From Pseudovirgaria hyperparasitica (Eukaryota; Ascomycota; Dothideomycetes; Acrospermales; Acrospermaceae), in NCBI RefSeq assembly GCF_010093815.1, contig NW_022985560.1:617501-681500 (forward strand): DNA of 64,000 nucleotides, written 5' to 3'. Positions 10,984 to 21,339 of this stretch are shown here, in pieces. The notes beneath the pieces are model-generated. The model did no database searches. It was not told the DNA's origin and was given only the letters and a program-made list of their open reading frames with translations. A program made the position numbers and the translations under genes. The stretch's first letter is position 1. The number at the start of each line of letters is the position of its first letter.

Positions 10984-12534
10984 ATGGATCAAATGAATCC
11001 CGAACGAGCTCGCCTTCTGGACACAGGTGGCAGCAGTGCCGGCGCGGCAGCTGGCAAGAGGAGCTTCAATGACGCGATGGGCGATGGCAATTCTGGGTTC
11101 AACAAAAGAGGGAAATTTGACGGCCGTGGAAGAAGTGCCAGGGGCTTTCAGCGTGGAAGGGGTGGTGGAGGACCGCAGAGCAGTGGTGGTAATAATATTC
11201 CTATTGGGTCGCGCGAGGGGACTGAGTCTCTCGGATTTGATGGCATGGCTGATGATGCTCTGGCGAAGCCACAGAAGCGTGCGAATGAATTCGTGAAACC
11301 TAACGCGAGACCTAAATTTGGCTCTTCATCATCGACACTGGTAGATGAGCGGGCGTTCGGTTCAGGAGCCGGGGCATCGAATACCTCATCCTCGTTGCCA
11401 GAGCAAGTCAATAGTAACACACAACTACCGGTTTCGGAAATGGCTGCTATCGTCTCCAAGGGAAGACAGTCACTACCGCCTGCGCCTAAAATCCTGCCAG
11501 AGCTCGAGACTTTGGTGTTCACTCACACAACATCAAATCTGAAGAACAATTACGAACGACTGGAGTTTCTTGGAGACGCTTATGTGGAACTTGCAGCCTC
11601 CCGTCTCATCTTCAACCTTCAACGCAATCTGCCACCTTCAAGAATGTCAAGGCTGAGGGAAAAGCTGGTTCGCAACACGACCCTGGCTGCATTCAGCCAA
11701 GAGTACGGGTTCGACGTCAAGCTCAAGTATCAGGGAGACATAAAGAGCCACATATCAGGCTGGACAAAGATCTTGGGCGATGTCTTCGAAGCGTACGCTG
11801 CGGCTGTTGTACTCTCAAATCCGGCTACCGGTATCCTGGAGTTGGAAAAGTGGTTAGCAGTTTTGTGGGCCAAAGAAGTGTCTGACGCTCCAGAGGCAGT
11901 TGCCCCCTTGTACGACTTCGGAGATAAGGTTCAGGAGTTGCATTTGCTGCTAGACCATCCAGGCCACCGCCTTCTGATAGAATTGACGAAGAGTGAACTA
12001 GATGCAAAGGAAGGCCTGACAACATATTGGGTCACTGCCAGTATCGAAGATCGCTATGGAAAACGCCTTCTTGCCAAAGGACAAGGGCATAGCTTGAAGG
12101 AAGCAAAGTATGATGCTGCCCTCAAAGCCCTTGCTGACAGGAATGTAAGCTTCAATCAAGTCCTTGAGCGCAAGCAAAAATGGGAGGCTCAGCTGGCAGA
12201 AGAGACAGCCAAGAAGGCTGCCACTGGTGACGGAAAAAACGACCCTGTGCTAGTCTACGAGCGCCAGACACGGCATTTCGAAAATGCGACCAAACGGGTG
12301 ACGGCTACCGAAGAAGCACTTGAGAGCTTCCGCAAGCAGCTTGACGCTGATCCCAGCGATGAGTCAGCATTGGCGGGAGTCAAGCGAACAGTCGTGGCTC
12401 TTAAGAAAGAAAAGTTGAAGCTCGACCAGGCAGAGAGGAAACTGGCTGAGGCTAAGCTGGCTCTTCCTGCTGATGTGCCCAGTTCCAAGTCAAAACCTAC
12501 AGAGAAGGAGATCAGGAACGGAAATCAGGATCAA

Positions 12535-12566
<32 letters not shown>

Positions 12567-12918
12567 TGATAGTGATAGTAGCAGCGATGGTGACAACGAC
12601 AACATCAAGAACAAGGAAAACGTCAGTGATAGCGATAGCGATAGTGACAGCGACGGCAGCTCGTCGGGGTCAAGCAGCTCTGCCCAATCAGAGAAAAAGG
12701 GGTCAAAGAAGAAAGAGCTCACCAAGAAACAACAGAGGATCATCAATGCTAGGAAGGAAAGGAAGGCACTCAAATTGGAGAAACGCGAGAAGCGCAAGCC
12801 ATATTTAGAGAAGGCTAAAGAACTCAAGAAGAAGCAAAAGGAGCAGTCCAAGCACAAGGAGAAGGAAACGACAACCAAGAAGGAAAAAAAGACCAAGAAG
12901 GAAAGGAAGGAGAATTGA
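10984..12918 (+). CDS. RNT1: Ribonuclease III, Rnt1-like, with Ser-Asp repeat and lysine-rich tail
   Basis: Single-exon gene, 644 aa from the ATG at 10984 (context GCCATGG). An in-frame ATG at 10951 would add 11 residues. The RNase III domain lies near residues 165-310. It has the signature NNYERLEFLGD around 187 and GDVFEAY around 264, so the four acidic Mg2+ ligands are all kept. A double-stranded RNA binding domain follows at about 345-395 (TYWVTASIEDRYGKRL ... SLKEAKYDAALKAL). The N-terminus is Gly/Arg-rich (GFQRGRGGGG). The C-terminus has a predicted coiled coil, a Ser-Asp repeat from about 517 and a lysine-rich tail. Yeast Rnt1 cleaves stem-loops in pre-rRNA, snRNA and snoRNA precursors in the nucleus. 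The acidic-basic tail is longer than in yeast and may serve nucleolar retention; that is inference. Confidence 0.88.
12532..12662 (+). repeat. Ser-Asp coding microsatellite (GACAGC/GATAGT hexamers)
   Basis: Tandem hexamers of the type GACAGC, drifting to GATAGT, in two blocks inside the RNase III gene (about 12535-12590 and 12622-12655). They encode alternating Ser-Asp. The unit length is a multiple of three, so changes in copy number keep the frame. Confidence 0.85.
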
Positions 12919-13095
12919 GCGAAGAAGTCTCCTTAAGGGTGACCATGGCACCCCGAAGTCTTTCATGGTCATTTTATCCTCTGTTGGATTGTTAGAGGAT
13001 TTACAAAAAACCTGTATCATAAGACTTCTTCGTATTGGATGCAGTCCAAAACACCATCGTCTTCCCAGCGCCAAGACAAAGTACCTCAAGCTCAC

Positions 13096-13886
13096 CTACA
13101 ACTTCGCCCTTCCCCCTATCCCAGAATCCCTCTCAAATTCCTCATCCCATGCCACCCGCACCGCACTATGCGCCTCTCGCGTTGGCACATTCACCTTATG
13201 ATGCTCCGCCGTCGCATACACCGTCTTCCCATTCACACTACCCATCGTGCCCCTCATCATCGCCATCGTGCGCCCCATTTGCGTCACCGTCGCCTCCACC
13301 CTAACCGTCGTGCCAATCGGCACAGCGCGCAGGAACGAAACGTTCAGCGTGCGCGTCACCCCGCCGAGGAACGTAAATTGCCCCGGCCGTGCGAGTGGGC
13401 ATAGCGCGCTAGTCGTGAGCATGTCGAAGATTGTGCTCGCGGCGCCGCCATGGAGGACGCCTGCATGGGGGCGGAAAGTTGTCAGTTGTGGAGTGGGATG
13501 GGATGGAAGGGGGAATGAAAGGGGGCGAGGGTATGTACCGTTTATGTTTGCAAAGTGAGGCGTGATGTCGATATGGAATACGACGTGGCCGGAAGGTGAA
13601 GCATCGATAAGCTTTGCATTCCGCATTACTTCGTCATCCCATTCCTGACCGGGTCGATCAAACGTCAGAGGAAGCTTTTCCGCGATGTGCTAGTGGCTTG
13701 GCGTGGTGTTGACGGGAGACTTACGATGCGCTTTTTGGGCAGTTTGGCTGCGATTAGATGGTAGCTGGGGTGGTCTTAGTCTTGCGCAGGAGTATAGAAG
13801 GGGACCTTTTGTGATAATTACCGCTCGAACATGGCGTTCACTGCTCGCATGACCTTTGCCCGTGCAGCCGTGTGTTCGGACGCCAT
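13096..13886 (-). CDS. PaaI/ACOT13-type acyl-CoA thioesterase (hot-dog fold)
   Basis: Predicted 201 aa from four exons: 13886-13822, 13764-13725, 13674-13539 and 13460-13096, introns 57, 50 and 78 nt. The order and phases were chosen because they give one clean frame: AMFERYHLIAAKLPKK, LPLTFDRPGQEWDDEV and ANINGVLHGGAAS. The HGG motif followed by an Asp in IFDML is the PaaI-like thioesterase signature; in relatives this Asp activates the water that cleaves the acyl-CoA thioester. The core beta strands follow (TFLGGVTRTLNVSFLRAVPIGTTVRVEATV). The location is unclear: the N-terminus is short and not a convincing mitochondrial presequence. The gene converges on RNT1, with 177 bp between stops. 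Confidence 0.86.
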
Positions 13887-14681
13887 TTTTCTGGCTTTGA
13901 TGGAGTTTCGTGGTTGCGTATAGGGACATGCGGTATGAGTGATTCTAGAGGGTGTAATGATGTCTGTTTCTTACGCAGGGCATGGTATTATTGATCTGTA
14001 GATGTTAGTTTCCTTGTTAGACAAGATCCGGTACAGTGAGGTTAGTAGCCTCGGCATTGTTATATCCATATCGGGTTTAGCTCGTACTACTGTTGATGTT
14101 TTCTGATGGTACCTTCTTCTGTTCGCTTCAGACGATCAAAATAAGACATCGGACCAACAAGCCGAATATTGCGAGAGCGGGTGAGTTGTTGGCATATTTC
14201 GCCCGCTTTAAGACTCATTATTCGGCGATGTCTGCTGGCCAGCCCCCAGATCTGTTCAGGTTAAGAATATGATTTTATGAATACTCTCGACGCTTGGAAC
14301 CACGAAAGAGCCTCTTGGATACTGACAGCCATGACCTTCAATCATGCCATATTTAGGTGATCATGGAAATGATATATTATAGAGTACTTTTGACGACTAC
14401 GGAATTCGCTTTTCGGCCTGCTCGATATCAATAATTCAGACGCTGGAATTGCCTCCGAGGGGAAAGGCTTGGAATTGGTATATTAAATTTGCTTGATTGA
14501 ACCGCATGAATCACTGTTTGGCCACCTGGCCTTGCAAGCCGTGAAGCTGTGAGATGTACGAAAGTTCTAAAAACAAAGAAAGACATCCCGAACGCCCTGT
14601 CTCATCTGACGACCCAACCATTTACGCGCTCCTGCGTCCTCTCCGCCCTCCACTCCATTTTGCACAAGCTCCCTATTCCGT
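13887..14681. other. Intergenic region
   Basis: About 795 bp between the start of the thioesterase gene and the stop of the large disordered-protein gene. I see no gene or notable repeat. Confidence 0.45.
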
Positions 14682-17240
14682 TCAATCCCAGGAGCCCGGC
14701 CAGCTGGGGTATTCAGGCTCCGTCTCCGCAAGCCTTGCATACTCAGCCGATGCGAACGGGAGGGTCTGGATGTAGTAGGCAAACTCCGCGTTCTCCTCCT
14801 CCCCTACCACGTCCTCTGGACCGAAACGCCTGGTCATTTGCTCCTCGGGCATTTCGACGAATTTGTGCTCGGGCAGCAAGACCTGGTCTCCCGTGTCAGG
14901 GGATACTTGATTCTCCTCCTCATTATCGTCAACCTCCTCCTCCTCCTCCACCTCCTCCTCCGCCTCCGCCTCCGCCTCCGCCTCCTCCGCCTCCTCCTCC
15001 TCCTGCTGCTGCTGCTGCTGTGTGGCGTCTGGTACAGCGGAATTGTTGCCCAAGAAGAATGCCTGTGGACCAATGCCCTGATTGGGATTGTAGACCTGAT
15101 TGTTTCCATACTCATGGTATGGGAATTGAGGGAATGTCTGTGCGTATACGTCCTGCTCGCTAAGGAACTGGTATGATGGATCAATGGACGCAAAACTGGG
15201 GATCGGTTCCGTGTGAACCTTACTATCAGTCTGAGACTGTTCCTGAGCATAAAAGCCGTCGATTGACATCTCATTGGGAGCGCTAGGATCCATAAACGCG
15301 TTGTTGTCATGGTAGTATGGTACGGTAGACATAGCTGGCCCAGCCGCAAAGTCGAGTTCTGGTGGGGGTGCAAGATTGGAGCCAAGTGTGTCGAGAAGAT
15401 CTTGCTCAGCCATCACGGAGCCGTAGAGAGGCGTACTACTGTTCTGATGTCGAAAACTTTGGGATCGAGGGCGAGCCGGGCCTAGCGGGCCTGGAGACAT
15501 AGTTGGTATTTCAGAGTATTGATGCATATACTCTGTCTGGATTGGGCCGATGCTCTCTGGGTCTGGTTCTGTCCGTGATTGAGGATTCTTTCGAGATCTG
15601 CGTGCCCTTTTCGGGGGCTTGGGGTTTTGTTGCTCGTTGTTGTCATGGTTAGACAAGACAGCGTCAGGATCTTCAACACCAGAATCACCCAAAGAGCGCA
15701 AGCCTGTGGTACCCGGAGCACTGAATGAGCGAGCATCGGTGGCACCACCAGTGCCGAAAGAGTGAAAGTCGTTGAAAGTAGTCTCACCAAAATAGCTTCC
15801 CATATGGTTCTGAAGACAGTCAGCTATTCCACCGGAATCGTTTTGCATTGGATGAATGGGCTGCTCCTCCTGAGTCTCGATAGAGTTAACAAACGATGAA
15901 GTATTGAAGCCTTCGTTTTCTGTTGCGTCCGGGGTATCTGCGCGCTTACGCTTCTCATTAATGAGCAACTTGGAAATGTCGACTTTCAGGATGACGAGAC
16001 AGCTTCTACCAGTGGGAGTCTTGTTTGACGATGATTGGGCTTCAGGGCTGCCTAGCTCGATACCACTGCTGTTCTCTTTCGAGCTCTGGTCATCGAGAGA
16101 TTCAAAAGCATCATCGTGATCAGCAGGCAACTGGTAGCTGGGCCGGTTGGCTCTTGTGGCTCTCTTTGGCCCTCTTCTGTTCCGCTTAGAAATAGTAACA
16201 CCATACTCTCCGTCAGAGCCGTCTGATTCTGGGAGATCCTCAAGTGGGGTGGATGAAGAGACACCGAGAGATGTAGCTTTCTTGCCCTTCTTCGCCTTCT
16301 TCCCCTTCTTCGTCTTCTTTGGTGGGCGACGAATTGGGCTGTCATCGACAAAAGTATTAAGAGAGGGACGTGCCCTTTCCTCATCGGAGTCAGATTCATC
16401 TCCAAAACCAGCAGCATTGGTCGTGGCAGTGTTTCCGCGTGTGCTACTTCGCACACCGCGATGGGAGCCCCTGGCTACTGAGACCTGATGCCGCTGGTCG
16501 CCATGTTGTGCCGCCCCTTGATTTTCCGAGGCGCTGCGAGTGTTCTGTTCAACACCATCACCTGCTTTCTCGGCTTTGCGTTGGTCCCGGGAGTTCTGTA
16601 GATTGATGCGACGCTTATCAATCAATTCGGGGACGATCCTACCATTCGCCATGAGCTCGTTGCGCCACTTGACAAACTTTTGTTCAGTCGCATCGGGAGT
16701 GGGCTCCTCCTTCAAACATCCAAGAACGTTCTTGGTGAGCAACGTGTAGACCTTGGCTCGGTCTTTCAAGATATCCCATAGAGCTCTCTCGGCGTTCAGA
16801 AGCATGAGCATCCGGATGTCCTTTTCTGTAACTTGTAAGCAGCCTGCGAAGCTCAATGATATCCCAAACTTACGATCCCAGCTAACCAAGTTGCGTACCT
16901 TCTCACGGGCGATTGAAGTCTTCGGAACACTACTATCGATCTTCCGACCTTTAACTTTCTCATGGGCACCTGGTGGATCTCGGTTGCTACTCTTCGTAAG
17001 ATCTTTCGAAGTAACGGAAGAGCTAGCTGTCACCGTATCACCCAAGGACTGCTCAGACGGCTGAGTGACTTTAGTGAGTTTGACATACTCTCTATCTTTA
17101 CCCGGAGCTCCATCCTCAAAGATCTTTACTGCGACTTCTGGATTGGTGAGAGAGACCTCGAGACCTGCAAAATCTGACTTGACGATAGTCGCGGCGTGCT
17201 CAGGTTGAACACTGTCTGCACGGTTTCTGACTTGAGACAT
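14682..17240 (-). CDS. Large disordered protein of unknown function, acidic and Gln-rich
   Basis: I do not recognise this gene. The predicted product has 836 aa from two exons, 17240-16874 and 16825-14682. The 48-nt intron (GTAAGT ... TTACAG) is in frame, so the uninterrupted frame reads 852 codons; splicing changes WDRKFG...VTEKD to SWDQKDIRMLM. The only ordered-looking part is residues about 120-190, helical and possibly conserved (LNAERALWDILKDRAKVYTLLTKNVLG, read as two shorter helices). The remainder is low complexity, with several basic clusters that could be nuclear signals (KKTKKGKKAKKGKK; KPPKRARRSRK). Near the C-terminus is a Gln run followed by a long Glu/Ala run coded by a microsatellite. 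A nuclear or chromatin role is possible but only inferred from composition. Confidence 0.65.
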   Translation of the reverse strand: MSQVRNRADSVQPEHAATIVKSDFAGLEVSLTNPEVAVKIFEDGAPGKDREYVKLTKVTQPSEQSLGDTVTASSSVTSKDLTKSSNRDPPGAHEKVKGRKIDSSVPKTSIAREKVRNLVSWDRKFGISLSFAGCLQVTEKDIRMLMLLNAERALWDILKDRAKVYTLLTKNVLGCLKEEPTPDATEQKFVKWRNELMANGRIVPELIDKRRINLQNSRDQRKAEKAGDGVEQNTRSASENQGAAQHGDQRHQVSVARGSHRGVRSSTRGNTATTNAAGFGDESDSDEERARPSLNTFVDDSPIRRPPKKTKKGKKAKKGKKATSLGVSSSTPLEDLPESDGSDGEYGVTISKRNRRGPKRATRANRPSYQLPADHDDAFESLDDQSSKENSSGIELGSPEAQSSSNKTPTGRSCLVILKVDISKLLINEKRKRADTPDATENEGFNTSSFVNSIETQEEQPIHPMQNDSGGIADCLQNHMGSYFGETTFNDFHSFGTGGATDARSFSAPGTTGLRSLGDSGVEDPDAVLSNHDNNEQQNPKPPKRARRSRKNPQSRTEPDPESIGPIQTEYMHQYSEIPTMSPGPLGPARPRSQSFRHQNSSTPLYGSVMAEQDLLDTLGSNLAPPPELDFAAGPAMSTVPYYHDNNAFMDPSAPNEMSIDGFYAQEQSQTDSKVHTEPIPSFASIDPSYQFLSEQDVYAQTFPQFPYHEYGNNQVYNPNQGIGPQAFFLGNNSAVPDATQQQQQQEEEEAEEAEAEAEAEEEVEEEEEVDDNEEENQVSPDTGDQVLLPEHKFVEMPEEQMTRRFGPEDVVGEEENAEFAYYIQTLPFASAEYARLAETEPEYPSWPGSWD
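14932..15020 (-). repeat. Compound trinucleotide repeat coding poly-Gln and Glu/Ala run
   Basis: An interrupted CCT/CCG tract followed by (TGC)n on the plus strand; read on the minus strand it codes a Gln run and then Glu with some Ala. It is in frame with the disordered-protein gene. Confidence 0.85.
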
Positions 17241-20200
17241 GATGAACGCTTGAAGAGGTTTAGAAGTCCTGAGATCTTGAGTTTAACTGGAAACCTTACG
17301 TAGTGAGTGAGGCAAAATCAACTTTTGACGCGACACGAGATGAAATTGAGGCAGCAGATGGCTTTTGATGCATTGAAAGAAGATAGGACAGAAGGAAGAT
17401 AGATATCAGAAGTACTGAAGCCGAGAAATCTTCAATTGACAAGTAAACTCCGTTTTCTGAAGCTTGTTGCTAAAGAGTTGAGGTGAGGTTGGTCGGTGAA
17501 CTTGAAGCTTTACCTCTAAAAACAGTGTGACTGTAAACACACTAAGCTACTTTGAGCTCTTTTGACACGTAGAAGTACGCTCACAAGCCGACTATACGAA
17601 TCACTACAGTGAATCGTTCTGAGATCTTAGATCTATTACTTATCCCTTGCTTGAAGGGCTAGCAGCAGCAAGGGCCTACGAACAATCACGCGGCTATGAA
17701 TTCTGATCGAGGCTCTTATATAACTAGTTCAACAAGGATCAACTTTCGGCATCACAAACAGAACAACCGCAAATATGCTGTCACGCAGTCTATCTGGCGA
17801 AGCTCGTCTACGACGTGAGTTGATTTCAGACGTTCATGTCTCCTCAGTTGTATCACCTTGACTTTCACTGTAGGTCTAGTCGATATGTCGGAAACACTAC
17901 ATTTCCTTCACTTCTCACTTGAGATGTTGTGATCAAAGCTTTCAAGCCCCGTACATCAAGGGTAGGGCCCTACAGACTATTAGAACTCTAGCCGCGCAAG
18001 CATCTCAGTATATTATTTTCTGGCTTTGGGGCCGATATGGACATCCATAGCCACAAAGCAGCTTATGGCGGTCTAAGATCTATCTTCTATCTATCTATCT
18101 GCCTGAAGCCGAGTTATGGCATACCCCCAATGTTGGGCTGAGAATTGTGAAGGAGGCCTTAAGGGGGTGGGTGGCATCACCAAGACATGACTGCGCTTTG
18201 AGGAAGGACCTAGTGTAAAACCGTTGTTAGCTCCAGACTTCAAGGGATTTTAAGTATGAGACCATGTTTTGACATCAATCTTGCCTACAAACCGTGCGAA
18301 GCCATTCTCCAAATCTTTTGCTCGCTTCCATCAGTCACTCAATGTAGTCTGGCTACCAAGCTTTGCTTCGTCCATCTCACAGATCTCAGGATTATCCATG
18401 ATGCCATCAAGGCTTCCTTATGCCTCTCGAACTCATGTAAGTAGGCCCTCGTAGACCTTATACTGGCTGAACTATGTTAGTATCTTGCTTCCGAGTTAAT
18501 TTCTTCTGCAGGAAGGACCCAGGGGCATTTCTTCAGATCTGAATGATCCCGAGTATTCCAACAGATATATAGACATGAAGGCTCGAATTGAAGTTGGTAC
18601 TAGTCTCACAGTATCTAGTGGTGCTCGAATACTTGGCGTAAGGGAAAAGCGCGATTGCCAATCGTCTTTCATCGCAATCCAGATTAGACGAAGACTGCCA
18701 AATCGACGAGAGGTATATTGTACGTTGAGGTTCGAAAGTAGATATAGCCATCTAGTATAGCCACTGGAGTGTCAGTGTTCTGACCAGCGAATAAATCTCT
18801 TAACGATTGTAAGACGAAAGCCAGGGGTAGCGGTTACTTACCTTCAGAGTTGGAATCTCAGCGTCATATTCAATTCTCCGTATGTAGGAGTACCTATATG
18901 AGTTCATGTTGCGTAGTAATGGCTCTGCATGACCAAGTGTCTTCAGGCTTTCGGCGTTTAGCTAGTAGGCTACAGGCTTTTTGTGACCTGATGTATCAAT
19001 GACGGTGAGTAAATCGTTCGAAACCGTCTTATGTCCTCATTGATTACGAAGACTCCATGCTTCAGAATTTTAGTTCATTATGACAGCAGATTGGTAACAG
19101 GATGATGGTTCTTGTCGGATTGAAAAAAAATTGGTGAAATCCCCGGCAGTTCATGAATGCTAGCATGATGAACTCTGCAAGAACGTCTGATATTCGTGTT
19201 ATATTGCGCTACCGTGATGTAATCCAGCGTCTAAACGTATTCTCGGGCGATTCTGCTTGTAATTGTATGTTATTCAACGATGGATCAACTGATGACATTG
19301 AAATTGGGGTTCCCTAAGTCTCGACCAATATTGCGACTTAACACGCGCCTGATAGGAATGCCTTAGCCGACAATGACAGTTGGAAGGAATATGAATATAC
19401 TTACTATATTATGAGTCCTCCGGTGCCCTAGACGAAGACATTCCTGCAGAATACTCGTTGCGATCGTGAACTTTGATCTTGTGGTATTGGTCGAATACAT
19501 AATCTCCAACAACCCTGTAGTGCTAAGGCCAGAAGTATCATGAAGCTGACAACAAACAGTTTGGGTATCATACCTGCACAGAGGTACTATGACGATAAAG
19601 GCGCATTATCGAATGGTGGTGTTTAGCATGCTCTGTACATGCCAGAGCGAAGAAAACATATGGAAGAAAGGCGCTAGTCAGCTTCACAAATTTTCAAGAT
19701 TCCTGCGTCTACTTCACATATCTATGCTTATAATATGCGCAATCAATTTCTCCTTCGACAATATATTGCCCCCAACAAAAAGATTGAACCCTGGATATGA
19801 TTAACATGAGATAGCGCTCTAGAGCTGCTTTGAGCTTGGGCGAGAGCGAGAGAGACTGCCATGAATCAGCCTCACCTTCCAGTTTCCAGCTTATACGGTT
19901 ACAGTAGTAGCTACAAGAACGATAGTCGCCTGGAAAGATGAACACAACGACCGCTTACCCATTGCTAGCCTATCATGGACGTCCAGCTATCCTCGCCCCT
20001 TATTAACACATTTCAGGAGTGTTACACTCCCAGGGCACAAAAGATTCAAGGGATTTCAAGACAGACTGTCACGTCTGTTTTGTGTAAGTCTGGCTTCTAC
20101 TATAAGTCACCAGCAAGATGGACACCCGAGTATGAAAGGACTGAAAGAGATACATACTTTATAAAAAGACCTCCGGAAAGTGTTGATACAGCGCTCCAGC

Positions 20201-21339
20201 ATGTGGTCACCACAGACACGTTGTGAAAGCTGATATCTCAGAACGCATCTCGATAGTAAAATTCTGAAAGCCAGCAGGATGTAAAGGGCGACACTGTGAG
20301 AGAAACAAGATATGCATCAAGATTCACATGAATGAACAATTCTAACAGCTCTAATATAAGCGTCTACCGAATGCCCCTCCTAAAACCGCCTGGTCCCGTT
20401 GTCCATACTTCATACAGCTCCTATCGACTCTTTTGTCACTTAAAAGCTGTCTATAAATACCTCTGAGTGCACATATATCGCTTTGTGTGAAGCAACAACA
20501 GTCACTGACATGGTTTCAGGCTGTCACTGTGCTATATTTCTCTTATAGATCTATGATAAGCATTCTATACCTTACTTTCTATATTTCGAGACCTCAAGAG
20601 TCCAAAGACTCTATTTCCTCCGAGCCTTCTATCCAGACATGACTAACAAAGTCGTAACAACGTGCAGGGCATGGGAGCAGAAAAGGGGGACGGAAGAAAG
20701 TTTCTCTTGTGCTATTACTCGGCCTCCGTATTTAGGACCTCACAAGCTGATATCGACTTAGACGTTGAAGTGGGTAGACTAGAGCACTTTAAAGAGAGCA
20801 GTCAACCAGGTAGCGGATACACTTCATGTGAAAGAAGGAAAAGCACCAATTTCTGTTGTGTAGACATGGATAATGAATATTCGATAAGGTTAGGAGAAAG
20901 GAAGAGTCTGGTTTCTTGATTCAGAGTACCATTGGTCAACGGATCTACTCGGCTGTTGGTGCGCAGGGTCGTCGTAATGAGAAGTTATATAATATGTCGT
21001 TTCTGAAATAGTCGTATGTGATCGGTTTGCACCCTGAATACTTGCATAATCTCGCGGATTGTGACGGTTCTTTCATATAAACAGCGCCATTTGCATGTCT
21101 CATCAAGCATGAATTTCATTTTCTTAGAGCGTACTATGACGTGTAGAGCCTCTCAATAAAGCTAATATCTCACTATCTGAATGTAGCTCGCTCAAGTCCC
21201 CAGGGACAAACGACATGGTTGTAGAATGTGCTACGTTCCACGTTCAGATCTCGCGGCCGCGTCTCCGTACAAATATCAACAAAGAATCGAATCCTCGTCT
21301 CACTCTTCTTCGTGAGATTCTTCTTGCAGCAGATCATAT
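17241..21339. other. 4.1-kb gene-poor region
   Basis: No gene with a recognisable domain in about 4.1 kb, the largest such stretch in the window. It contains a TATATAA box at 17717-17723 followed by a small spliced frame (17775-17932), and a TATAAATA box at 20452-20459 followed by an ATG at 20510 with an early stop. A short TCTA tetranucleotide tract lies near 18080. An 83-codon frame at 19975-20226 has a helix-turn-helix-like stretch but no further support. It may hold decayed genes or old transposon debris, but I saw no terminal repeats. Confidence 0.5.
17775..17932 (+). other. Possible small spliced open frame behind a TATA box
   Basis: An ATG at 17775 sits 52 bp past a TATATAA box. Exon 17775-17814 ends at a GTGAGT donor, and an acceptor at 17872-17873 gives exon 17874-17932, with the frame kept. 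The 32-aa product (MLSRSLSGEARLRR start) is not recognised and has no signal peptide. It could be a short gene, a uORF of a lost gene or chance. Confidence 0.2.

Noticed and set aside
12531-12896. Leu/Ser/Phe-rich minus-strand frame that looks like a membrane protein
   Set aside because: It is the reverse reading of the Ser-Asp repeat and Lys-rich tail of the RNase III gene.
14549-15163. Plus-strand frame with a long Pro run
   Set aside because: It is the reverse reading of the Glu/Ala repeat of the disordered-protein gene.
19975-20226. 83-codon frame with a stretch (ISRQTVTSVLCKSGF) like a transposase helix-turn-helix
   Set aside because: No catalytic domain, terminal repeats or target-site duplication nearby, and the match is short.
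20648-20662. AAAGTCGTAACAA, as at the 3' end of small-subunit rRNA
   Set aside because: The likeness is 13 bases only and stops before the rest of the conserved rRNA end; no rRNA sequence flanks it.
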